In this document: piece after piece, positions 22,740 to 34,353 of the stretch | How positions within the stretch are numbered: the first letter of the stretch is position 1 | Layout: every line of letters starts with the position of its first letter | DNA from: Gymnopilus junonius | Taxonomy: Eukaryota > Basidiomycota > Agaricomycetes > Agaricales > Galerinaceae | Assembly (NCBI GenBank): GCA_015501075.1 | Contig: JADNYJ010000158.1 | Coordinates: forward strand, 1 to 64,000 | Length of the DNA: 64,000 bases | Direction: 5' to 3' | Notes under the pieces: generated by a model | What the model was told of the DNA's origin: nothing | The model's input: only the letters and a program-made list of their open reading frames with translations | The model's database searches: none | Translations under genes and position numbers: made by a program

Positions 22740-25700
22740 ATGGACCTCGAAGGTTTCGATGCGGCTGTTCAGACCCCGCGCACCATTCCTAAGTTGAAAA
22801 CATTGTCATTTAGCAAGGCCGTCAAACTTGTCGACGACGTGTGGTATGTCAAGGCCACTAGGTCTGCTAGATGGATGGATCTTTTAGGCGATTACGCTGG
22901 GAATGAACCCTTTGTGATCGATGGTGAGATATCCTTGTTATATAATTTAAGGGGTTTCCTTCTCACCTCGTTCACTCCAGGCGAAGCCCTTTTCCAAATC
23001 ATTCTGGATGATCCTCTTCTTTCAATTGGACGTGAAGGTTCGCTTCAAATTTTGTGATATTTATGGCATGTTCATCTCGGTACAGGTTGCAATTTTCAAA
23101 TCCTCCATGCATATTATATGCTCGAACGCATACTGGGTGACTATCAACGACGCTCGGCGAACATCGAGATCGTCTTTTGGCATAGTAAATACCTCCACAC
23201 CATTTCACGTTTCACCGACTAATGTTCTCTTCAGAGCGTCGGCATATCTCCATGGCTACCGGGAACTCCACTTTTACAGTCGCATCTCGCGCCCTGGCCC
23301 GTTCAATGTTGTTCCAGCATTTGCAAATACTCCCATTCAAATCCCACGTTTTTGAAGACCTCGTTGATCCCTTGTGGGTTCAGTATGCTATGGCAAACAG
23401 GGTAGGCCTAAAGTCGTGACGAGGCTATTAGCATTAACCCAACTCCATTTCAGCCGATGTTCATAATGACAAGTGACGGTGGTCTACACAAGAAACAGTC
23501 GACTGCGTTGCAAGCCGCTGCAATTTTCTTCTCCGGTTCTTTAGGAATTTCAGTTGCGCTGCTGAAAGGGGCGGAATATCGTGATTCCAAGGTAATAATC
23601 TCATGCCTCCCTCGTTCCGGATCATACCCCTTTATTGATTGGAATCTTCTCTCAAGATTCTCTCCTTTGTATATGAACCAGCTCAGAACAATGTCTCTTT
23701 ACTCAACGTCTTGCGTCCTCTTTCAGGGATAGCCGACACTAGACTTCGAGATCATTTGTCTAATGGCCTTCCCCAGGCCACATACCACCTTTTGGCGGCC
23801 GCTTCCTTGAACAGGGCCGAGATTAATCTCACCGATTTTCTCCTTGAACTAAATGTTATGTCTGCCGTTGAGCGAGGCGTTCCACCGGAAGTTGTTTTCC
23901 TCTTCATTGTCCACATTCTTCTACTTCCCTCTCTAAGTGTCAGTGAAAGGGCTCAAGCCTATCGACCTCTTTCTTCCGACCTCACTGACCTTATCCGCCA
24001 AGAATTCTTTTCACCACTGTTTTATAATGCGGCCGATTACTTAGCGTCCCGTCACCACCCATTCCAAGTAGATGGCGCGATCTTAATGGCCATGATATCG
24101 TTTATCATATCAGAACGTGGACAAGCACTCTTCGCACTTGGTTCGACTCTCTTTTCGGAAGCCGAACGGCTTTGGTCTGCACTCAGTGGGCCGACACTGG
24201 ACTTCCAGGAGTTCGCTAAACAATATCCCTTACCTCAACAATGTACTGAAGACCAGGATCGAATGATAGAGTCTATTGGACTTCTTGAGTTTTCGAATCC
24301 TGTTTTTGATGAGGAATTTTCCACCCTTCAGATTCCAGGAGAGATTTGTGGCAAGGAAGAACCGGGGCCACGCCACTATTTTGACCCAGGGACTAAATTA
24401 TCAGACACTCGGCATTGGCACAATCAGAAGTCAATATTACCTAGTCATCAGGGTGGATCTAGCTCGAAACTTGAGGACCCACGCGCCAGATCTCGAAGGC
24501 TGCGTTCTGAACAGCGATTCATGAGCGCGTTGCAAGTACAAGCCGCTTCTCTGACTGGAGCGTCAGGAGCAAGTCTTCGGCAAATCATTATAGTCCCTGT
24601 TGGTTTGACAAAGACGGACAAGGATCCTATAAGCAAGGTATGCTAACTTTTGTAGTCTATATTTCACGAAGACTGAAAAGTTCAACCTTCCCAAGGCCGC
24701 TGCTCCACGCAAAAAAATTACGCCCGCCTTATCTTCAGCAGACAAGTTGAGACTCAAAATCAAGGAAGAAAAGGATGCCAAGCAGAAGGATGCATCCGAA
24801 GCAAGGTGGACACACTTCTTATCGACGATCTCCGATTTCACCCTTTCACAGAAAGTAGCTGCAATGACCGATTTTTCTCGAAATCAGAAATTAGACGCTC
24901 CTGCAATCTTATTGGAGATGCGGTTGTTCAACGTTAATCTTGAACTGCATACGTGGGTTGGAGAAACCGACCGCGACTCGGACCTTGTTCGCGATCGGTA
25001 CACAGTTTCTATCATGCGTGCAGTCAAGGACATTTTTGAAGCTGGTATCGTGACCCTCCAGGCGAAGAAAGTCTTGACTACTGTTCTTATAGCCCTTGGC
25101 TTCAATGTTTACGTTTCTAATATCTTTCCTGCTGCCCAATTTCCCGAAGGTCAACGGCTTAGTTTTTCATTCATCAAACTACTTGACTCAAAGACAAAGT
25201 CACCGCGATATCCCTTTATGGCAATTCAAGAGCATCCTGTTATATGGCAACTTCGTGTTTTTGGGGAGTACATGGACCGAAGCATGGATAGCGCTCCTGA
25301 TACTCGCGTTTCTTTCGAACCCGATGCCTGGCAGAGAAAGGTCCTGGACGGGATTGATAAAAATAAGTCCCTTTTGGTGGTTGGTGAGCTTTGGTCTTCC
25401 TGACTCACAATAAACATATGTCGACATTTAATTTTACTTCACAACAGCTCCTACCAGCGCTGGTAAAACCTTTATATCGTATTATGCAATGGAAAAGGTT
25501 TTGCGGGAGTCTGATGATGGTATACTGGTTTATGTCGCTCCGACGAAGGCTCTTGTCACCCAAATTACTGCGGAAGTTTATGCTAGGTTCAGCAAAAACC
25601 TCAATGGAAGTAAGTGATGGCCGATATCATTTAGCCCTCTTAATATAACGTAAATTAGGAAGCTGCTGGGCAATTCATACTCGCGACTTTAGGATACACG

Positions 25701-28700
25701 ATCCTCAAAAATGTCAAATCCTCGTGACGGTCCCCGAGATGCTGGCGATAATGCTGCTTTCACCTCCCCTGGCGACTGTATGGACTCCGAGAATCAAAAG
25801 GTCCGTTTTTCTCGAGCCACATAGAGACAGCTATGTAAATATGTATGTTGCAGAATTATTCTTGACGAAATTCATTCCATCGGGCAGCAAGAAGGTGGAG
25901 CGGTCTGGGAACAGATTATCCTCTTTGCGCCGTGTCCAATAATGTGTGTTAATAATGAAGCTAGTCTTTCAGGAGTCTGACAAGGTTTACCTAGTGGCTT
26001 ATCTGCAACTATTGGTTCTCCAGACGTTTTTAGCCGCTGGCTAGAGTCAGTCCAAGAGGCTCACGGCTTTGCATATGAGTTTATTGAACATCGGAACCGA
26101 TACTCCCATCTTCGAAAATTTTTCTATCAGATTGACGGCAAGGGACGCGTGTCGAGTTTGGGAAAACATAGTGCCACTAATCGCGCTAAATTCCTTCACC
26201 CTATCAGTCTGCTATCATTTGGACCTCGTTCCCTCCCTCCTGACCTATCCCTTGAAGCAAGAGACACACTGACCCTTTATAATGCTTTGCTCACCGTCAA
26301 CGACCAAATAAGCACGGACCTTGAGCCTCTAGATCCGAGGAATTTTTTTCCAGAAGACCTGGTTTTCTTGCGTCAACAAGATATCCTCCTCTACGAATCG
26401 AAATTGAAGGATATTCTGATTGGTCTCTTGGCAATGTCTGATCCGCAAGATGTTTCTTCCCCTATTGGTCGTGTTATCCAAGTGCTGGACCCAACAATGA
26501 TGGACATGGCAAATATTGCACCAGCACCTACCGCGTTCCAAAACGACTTGCTAATGCTGCTGGCTGACTTATTCGCCAAAAATGAATTGGTATGTCGTGG
26601 CATTCATAAGGAGTTATGATATACTAATTCACGATTTAAGCCCGCCATTTTATTTAATTTCGATAGGACCAATTGCGAAATAATGGCTCAGAGCTTAATT
26701 GCACATTTGGAAAGCTTGGAGCACCAGTGGCGTTCAGAGGACGCTCGCTGGATTCAGAAAATGAAAGAATGGAATCTTTGGAAAAGCCAATCAAAAGCTC
26801 GGGAGAAAGCGCTTGATAAGCTTAAGAAGAGAAAAAAAACGAATGACGAAAACGACAAGCAAGATGACTCAGATCCTTCTTGGCAGAGCTCCTTTGACCC
26901 AGAGGACCCATCGCCCGAATTCTCGTTTGTAGGGCGTCGTTCACATTACTCATACTCGGACCTTGAAAAGCAGATTGAGGAATTAAGGTGGACGAGCATA
27001 CCCTCATGGGCCTTCGATGCCCTCAAGCGAGGTATCGGTGTTCATCATGCAGGTATGAATAAACACTATCGAAGTCTAGTGGAAAGGCCAGTATTAATGT
27101 TTTAATGTGCATTTTGAGGACTATTCCTAATCGACTCTGTAGTCTTTTTCGCCAGGGTTTTATACAAGTTGTCATTGCCACTGGTTCGTGAATTACTTTA
27201 GCGTCGACAACGACTTGACTCAATCAAATCATTAGGCACTCTTGCTTTAGGCATTAATGCACCGGCAAAGACCACCATCTTCTGCGGAGACTCTCCCTAC
27301 TTAACTTCTTTAATGGTGGATGTTTTTTGGTGTTTTATACATTTTACTCTTCTGACACTGCCCTTTCATAGTATCGCCAATGTGCCGGTCGCGCCGGACG
27401 TCGAGGATATGACTTGAGAGGCAATGTCGTTTTCTATGGTCTTCCTGCTGACCGTGTACGGCGTCTTGTATTGTCGAAGCTTCCGACCCTGGGCGGCAAT
27501 TTTCCAGCTACGTCAACGATGACTCTTCGATTATTTAATTTACTAGACGGCTCGAAAGGTTCTGATTTTGCTCGCCATGCTATTAAGAGTATCATGTCTC
27601 TGCCACATATTACGCTGAATTCTGATATTGGAAGGGAGCAACTTTTGCATCACCTCCGATTCAGCATCGAATATCTCAGGCGCAGTGGGCTTCTTGATGG
27701 AACTGGAAAACCGGTCAACCTCTTCATCGTTGCCACACATTTGTATGTGAGTAAAGTCGCACTCTTTTTTTTACTCTGTTATTTATAAGGTAATTGCAGT
27801 ACGCCGAACCTAGCAATTTTGCTTTTGTGGCGCTGATGCGAGCGGGCGTGTTTCATAGGATATGCAATCGTCTTGACGCAGAAGATGCGAAGAAAGGATG
27901 TATGATGGTTTTGTGCAATCTTTTTGGAAGACGATACCTTTCCCAAATCTTCGCGAATGAGAGGAACATAGAGGAATTGACCCAAAAATATCCCTCTATG
28001 GTCGTCTTGCCGCCCCTTCCAGAAGATGCTCAGGATGTCCTAATCCAGCACGAAGCAGAAATATTACGCATCTTCACGGGCTATGCTTTCGCTTTCGCAT
28101 CTCAATACGGGACCAAGATTGGGCCAGATGACACTCTACCGTTGAGTTGCACTCGTTACTCTGCAAGTGACGAAGGGAATATTAGCCCTCTTCGGGCACA
28201 CCTCCGCAAGGCGGCAATTCCCGTCACGATTCGGTCTTCATTTGTTGCCAATTCTGGGCATAACGATTCGTTCAATACTGTCTTCGAACTCTGCAATACG
28301 GCTCGGACTGGCCTCAATCTTAACGGCCATGCCATACCTACCATGTCACCCTTCACCACAAATGGAGGAGGTGGCCTGGAACACCGCCTCAACGCTTATA
28401 TTTTGGATTTCTACATCCATGGACAAGTCTCCACATTAGCCAAAGCTAATTGTATTCGCCGAGGAGATGTTTGGTATTTACTTCAGGACTTCATGTTGAC
28501 GCTAATGACTGTCAAGACGGGATTGCAACAGCTTCTATGGGCCACTTCAATTGATGCCAATGCTGAAAAGGATTCAGACACAAGCGACCTCAAAACCTAT
28601 GATATTGGCGATGATTTTGCGATTGGGGAAGGAGAGACTGGAAGCGAAGATGCAGAATCGTTGGGGCTTCCAGACAACGCATCTCCTGCAGACAAGAAGG

Positions 28701-28765
28701 TGTACAGGATACTGACTGAGATTTGCAGTGAATTCGAAGAAAAATTCCGGGCCATGTGGGCGTAG
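22740..28765 (+). CDS. DDX60-like Ski2-family DExH RNA helicase
   Basis: The start is ATG 22740 ([13 protein letters not shown]). About 14 introns join with no lesion, giving a protein of roughly 1,700 residues. The N-terminal third resembles the DDX60 N-terminal region ([19 protein letters not shown] and the surrounding block). The helicase core shows motif [10 protein letters not shown] (split by the intron ending about 25447), motif Ia [10 protein letters not shown], motif [12 protein letters not shown], motif [21 protein letters not shown], the Ski2-type [17 protein letters not shown], motif [15 protein letters not shown] and motif [15 protein letters not shown] lysine/aspartate-rich insert (about 26810-26900) sits before motif V. 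DDX60 proteins are RNA helicases linked to antiviral RNA sensing and translation control in animals; the fungal role is not established. An intact long gene here is good evidence of local sequence quality. Confidence 0.9.
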
Positions 28766-28873
28766 AGGGGAGAGGTCCCTTTGAAGGGTGGCCATTCTAC
28801 AAAAGATACGCTGTACCACCCGACATTGTCTTATAAAAAATCTGCATTATCGTATCCCAAATAACGCATCTAT

Positions 28874-29860
28874 TTAATTTAACCATGGATGGTGGCTAAG
28901 GTCTGACGCGCTGGCCCTATCGGATGGCTTCAACCTCAACATTGAGCGCAAGAGCGAGACGCAGACTGGTAGCTCTTTCGTTGCCAAGACGTTATAGAAT
29001 TTAAGAGCATCCTCCAATCCAACAACTCCTTCAGCCTGCAGGTATAGCACATCTGTAGAGAAAATTAACCTTAGATTTAGACCTCAAGTTGCTAGTACCG
29101 TCGTCAGTAAAGCATTCCATGTAGTGCTTCCCTTTTCGAATATAGGAGATATCATACTCATCCCCAACTACAGCTGGCATATGAGCAAGATGATAAGCTT
29201 CCGCAGTCCAGGTCGGTCCTTTACGAGGGACAAAAAGCCACCAGCCAGTTAGAAGCTCAAAAATCTGGAGCTCATGGTATGTTAATTGAAACGGAAGAAA
29301 CAGCGCGAAAAAAGGAGCTGACCAGGCACCCTAAATTCCAAATGTCTGCCCTGGTGTCCCATCCACAGCCTATGATTACTTCGGGAGCTCGTAGAGCATA
29401 TGGCTGGATGATATTTGCGTGACGCCCGTCAACTGTAGCTGCTGCAACTTGCAAAAATCAATCTTCAGAGAGAAACACATCAAATAAGTCCAATACCAGT
29501 GCCAAAGTCGGTCAATCCAATACTGAATTTTGAAAGTTTAATGAGTTCTTCGATGTCACCTAAATTGAATGAATGAGGAGATGAAAGGGGCGCAGATTCC
29601 GTGGATATCGAACGGGTAAAAGCCGCTTCGTTGGTCAACTGGGAGATCCAACTGCTCTTCAGGCCATTTCGCCAGCGATCCCATACATCGCTTGAGGAAG
29701 GTTAGCGAAGTACACCGTCTGAAGAGCTTCACGATATTCATATTTACAAGTTGTTGAAGAACGACGGGTGACCCGCAAGGAACATCGATCCTTCTCACTT
29801 TCCCACGGTGACAGAATCCTGCCAGGACCTGCTTGCATATTTCGAGGGCATTCGGCTACA
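28874..29860 (-). pseudogene. SRPK-like protein kinase, 5'-truncated
   Basis: Read on the minus strand, the C-lobe is clear: FSIGLTDFGTG (DFG Mg loop, about 29525-29560), the APE segment PYALRAPEVIIGCGWDTRADIW, CLIFELLTGWWLFVP, AEAYHLAHMPAVVGD, and the end LRLKPSDRASASDLSHHPWL with TAA at 28874-28876. These are hallmarks of fungal SR-protein-kinase-like enzymes. Upstream, IDVPCGSPVVLQQL and KQVLAGF can be found, but I see no clear HRD/TDLK catalytic loop, no VAIK lysine and no glycine-rich loop before the NACHT gene begins. The fragment is therefore probably inactive. An undetected set of scattered exons up to about 30390 cannot be fully excluded. Confidence 0.6.
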
Positions 29861-30393
29861 CAACCTCAAGCACGAAAGTTATTCTCTTCGGCGGAAGCCA
29901 GCTAAGGAAGAAAACGAACTGTACTGATTTATCCAGACTAAGAATAAGGACCCAGGACGCATGTAGTCGGAATCAGTTTGAAAATAAAAATACATCTAGC
30001 CCAGCAAGATGATGGACTATGTAAAGACACACCCAAGGCAAACAAGGTCCCTGAATCATACATGAAACATGCTTATAAAGCTGACAGAACAAGGGGGTTG
30101 TTTAATGTCGTCGTCTTGCAAACTCGACCCTGAAGGTAGAGGTGGAGGGAGGCAAATAAGAATATTCATGTGAATGTGTGCATAACATGAGGGCCTTTTG
30201 AATAATCTTTCCTTGACTGTCCTTGGACAGAGGGACCCAGTGATGATACAGGTGCATCCGGCCCTAGCTTCGCAGAAGAATCGGTGGCGTGGGAGAGATT
30301 CGTACGCTCCAGAGAATTCATGGTATGCCCACCGCCACAGGCGACAATAAGGGGGCTTCCGAATAATACCACGCAATTTGAAGCAGGCAGCAA

Positions 30394-33300
30394 CTAGTCG
30401 TACGCCAGATCCAGAAAATGGCTGGACGTGGCTGATGATATTTCAGAGTATGTCACAGTGACATCGCTGTCACTCCTAAACGACACAATTCTCCTTCGCT
30501 TGAATTGTTGAAAACGCGCCAGGTCTTCCTCCCATCGTTGGCGGATAACACTAGTTTGGATCTCTGGCTGCTTTTGTCCGACCTTCTGCCAAGTTATATC
30601 GTTAGTTCGGATACTCAAACGATAACACAGCGAGGATAAGCATACCTTCAACCACTCGAGAATAGCATCAATGGATCTTGCCTTGGCCGCCCTTTCACTA
30701 GAAGGCAATCCCTCTGCTAGCCACGGTCCCAGAGGCATGGTTCTCAACTGTTCTAAAATCTTTGGACTGGGAGATGCTCTTGTCAGGTGGAACCGCCATT
30801 CCGTATGAGAGGCAACGATCTTCCAATCCTTCGTTCTGGATTTGCGCAGTCAGTAATGCTCTAGCAGTTCAACAATGAGGAAAATAAAACTGACAAATCG
30901 GAAACATGTGGATTACAACGATCTAAACATATCTCAGCCATCTGGGTGTGGTATACCGACGCTGGAAGATAAAGGGGACCCGCACGTTCTTTCTTGGTCA
31001 GAAACGAGGTCAAAGATGCTCGAAGACCATGCAAAGCGAGTAGCGTCTCTGAAACCTTGATGACATCTGCATCTATGATTGGTGCAGGAAGAGATACAAC
31101 CTCGTCCACTGAGATGCTCCTACTTATCGCAGCAAGAAATGGTTTTCGGAGCGTGATTTCCCTATGACCTTGTGAAGATGTACCGATCTCAAGGATCTGA
31201 CGATATATGTGGTTGCTGATCTTGACAAGTGCATGCTTAACATTGCGGTCCATCTGAAGGACCTTCATGAGTTATCGCGACAGCACCGATAAGGAATCCG
31301 ATTCTTTTTACCTTGGATGAAATCTGACGGTAAACCCAGTCAAGGATTCGGCGTGTAGCAGACCAAATGAGGTCAACGTTGCGGACTGGTGCCTCGTTTA
31401 AGCATGGGACATCGTAGGTGATACTCGTCATGACGTCTAGTAGCTTCATTTTGTCATTGTGGTATTGCACTGCAGCTCCCAGAGAATCGACGCCGATAGA
31501 ATCAAGGCATGCTTTGAGAATCCGATCGAGATACTCTAAAGCTCCTGGCTCTCTTCAGAGGAAGTGGAAAAGACCAATCAAATTGAAGTCGTTGTGCCAG
31601 CGAATGGTAACTCACTTTGTACCTTTCACCCAAGCTGGGCGGAAAATCATCTTGATGATTTGGCACAGATCAAGCAGGTGTCGGACCTTTGGATCCCAAT
31701 ACCACGTACCCGCCCTGTCTGGATCACGGAGAAAGGCAGAAAAGTGAGGGTTTATCCATACGACGTCCGTCGACACGTGCCCTTGCCCAGCAGCCAAGAC
31801 TTGCGTCCAATAGCTTGTATCCCACTGATAAATGAACTTCTGGTTTCTTTCGACGGCCAGCGACAGTTCATTGGCACCATGTCCGCAGATATTTTCCAGC
31901 CAATCGAACAATACGGGCGTTTCGCGGTCAATGAGGCCTGGAAGCTGATTGAGGAGCTCGAGAACTTCTTTTGACGACGAAAGGGCGCTCTGGTATAACT
32001 TGTCAAGCAGGGTTCGGTATTCGGTAAAAAGGTGCTTTATATCCTCGTTCAATGCGTTGTTACCGGAAGCAGATGATAGGTTAGGAGTCTCTTTGGTCCA
32101 ATGAGAGTGCTCCGATTGGAAATTCGCCGGATTGAGGAGCTGAGGTTCCAAGTGGCCAGAATCAGAAAGCGCAGCCTGAAAATGAATCATGAACCATATG
32201 AAGGAGTATATGACAAAGAAAGAAAACTCCGAACCTCAGCAAGGGCAGTCAGCATAGAATGAAGCCCTTGAAAAGAGTCATTCCAGATTTTGTCGTTGTG
32301 TGGTCTTTTTGGAGGAAAGATGACACGAAGCGGTGACAGTTCTTCGACAATAGTGGCTCGCGTAGTTGATTGACACCGACTAAGGTGGATGCCCAGATGA
32401 TGCTTTAAGTATCCCCAGGTTTCGTGACAGAGAGGGGGAAGTTTATTTTCATAACTTGAGTAACAAATCAGCACTGCTAGTGATATTAAGTCAAAGAAAA
32501 TATAGATATCTCACCTCCAAGGTACATATATCCAATGCTTCATCAACTGTGACCCAGCTTTTACGAGTTCAAAGTGGGCTGCATCCAAGTCAACGACAAA
32601 GTGCTTTGGACACCGATTAGAATCTAAAAGATAATCTATAAAGGTAGCGTGGTGTAGACGTAGCCCTCGCGTTTGGTCGTACTCGAAACGGTTGCTGAAC
32701 TTGTGTCTTTCATAATAATCCTCTTCGTCATCAGGCATCTTGACCAAAGAATGCAACCCTCGAAGCGTGACGGTCACGTCACTCTTCTGAATACCAAGGA
32801 GGTCCGCGTAAACCTCAGGTGGTTGCGGACAATGCAGGATAAGGAGGAGGGAGAGGATGCGAGCGAGATTATCTGGGTATGGGCAGGTATGTAAGATTTG
32901 AGTATAGAGGCTGTCGACGTTTGTATTGAGGGTTGGCGACGACGGGGGTGTTCCGGCGGGGCTCAATACTATATCCAGTTGTTTCTTGGGATCGTATCGA
33001 TCAGCGCCTACAAACTTGATAACAGTTGCGGGGTAAATGAAGTGGCCTGACGATTTCTCTACGAGACGATCGAGGACTTCCGTAGGTGGCCATGGTTTCG
33101 CTGTCGGTGGTATGAGATCAGAATTGAGCTCAGCGATCTTGTCAAACTCTTCTTGGAGGTAAATCCGAATGTCGCGGTCCGGGTTAAGAGAGGAGTCAAG
33201 AGACAGGCGGCGTGTTCTATGGTCTAGATGGGGCAGGTTAAAGGTGTTACGAATGTGCACCTCAAATCGGCTGGTGATGAGGAAACGGAATCGTACCCCG

Positions 33301-34053
33301 GAGTTGGCCAAGAATCCTGCGATCAGGTTCAGAACCCGTCTGTGAGATTCGAGGCTTTGACATTCATCTAGTCCATCTATTATCACAAGATAAATAGGTG
33401 GCAGTGGGACTGTAAGTCTTTGCAAGGGCTCGACGATGAGGGCCTGTAACTGCGCGTGAACATCTTTGGTATGTAGAGCCGGATCCAAGAGCATGGCGCG
33501 GTTGACATATTCTCTGAGACCAGGAATGTGTAATGCAAGCTGATAGGCGATTGTAGCAAACAGAAGGCGCTCGTCATCGCGTCCAGGTTTCCCCTTAGAG
33601 AAGAAAAAGGATGCAGCAAGGCGATCTTCAGCTAGGCGATAAAACTCTGCGATACTTTGCATTATGGCAGATTTTCCTGCTCCAGCGGGTCCATACAGCC
33701 ATAATATGTCTGTCGAGCTCGCTTCATCCTCTATCCAGGAAATGATGAGGTCGATGATTTTTCTGCGAGTTCTTGGATGACATTTGGGGGGTGGAAAGCG
33801 CTCATAAGAGTCGTGAAGTGCCCCAGTCGCAATCACTTTACTCAGGGCCTGCAAACCTAGGAAAAAACGTTCGAGCTCTCGTTGGGCAGCCTCAAATAAG
33901 TAGTAAGATCATACCTTCCTCGCTTTCATTGTGGTAGAAATTGCCATGAACTTCATAGTGGTGATGATTCCCATTTACTTGCGTAAATTGACCCCCATAG
34001 ATATTCAAATCGTTTTCAAGACCAGAGAAGAATCCTGCTTCATGCGTTGACAT
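30394..34053 (-). CDS. NACHT-domain NTPase (NLR-like)
   Basis: The first exon starts at ATG 34053 (MSTHEAGFFSGLENDLNIYG). It has a Gly/Asn/His-rich segment, NIYGGQFTQVNGN then YEVHGNFYHN, of the kind found at the N-terminus of mushroom NACHT proteins. A short intron leads to the NACHT exon (about 33870-32511): PPPKCHPRTRRKIID, Walker A LYGPAGAGKSAIMQSI, Walker B PIYLVIIDGLDEC, sensor FRFLITSRFEVHI, then winged-helix-like sequence including LLLILHCPQPPEVYADLLG. Four or five further exons, down to a stop at about 30394, add roughly 550-650 residues of predicted helices with no recognised repeats (WD, ankyrin or TPR). Fungal NACHT NTPases act in self/non-self recognition and regulated cell death. 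All key nucleotide-binding residues are present. Confidence 0.82.
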
Positions 34054-34353
34054 AGACGAGTGCTGAGAAGTTGTCCTGCTGATTTGGGGTTATATAGGTC
34101 ATTTCGTTAGGTTCGGGGCGGTGCGGATAGCTGTGCTGTAAATGTCAGTGGTGGTCGTGATCAAAGCCGTGCTCTTTGACCCCGGCGGTTGATGGGACTG
34201 GTTCACCACTTCCCACATACACTCCCTTCCTGCCTTGGGCACAACATCAAAACGACGTCGAGCGGCCGTACTTGAGAGCTTTGACGCGTTTCTAACGCTC
34301 CTTGCCAAGGCTAGTGCGAACGACAACCTCTGGATCTGAATCAACCGCCAGCT

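Noticed and set aside
23222..23419. Possible separate small gene
   Set aside because: It joins in frame to the helicase exons on both sides through GT...AG introns.
31564..31974. Plus-strand 136-codon frame
   Set aside because: It is antisense to an exon of the NACHT gene.
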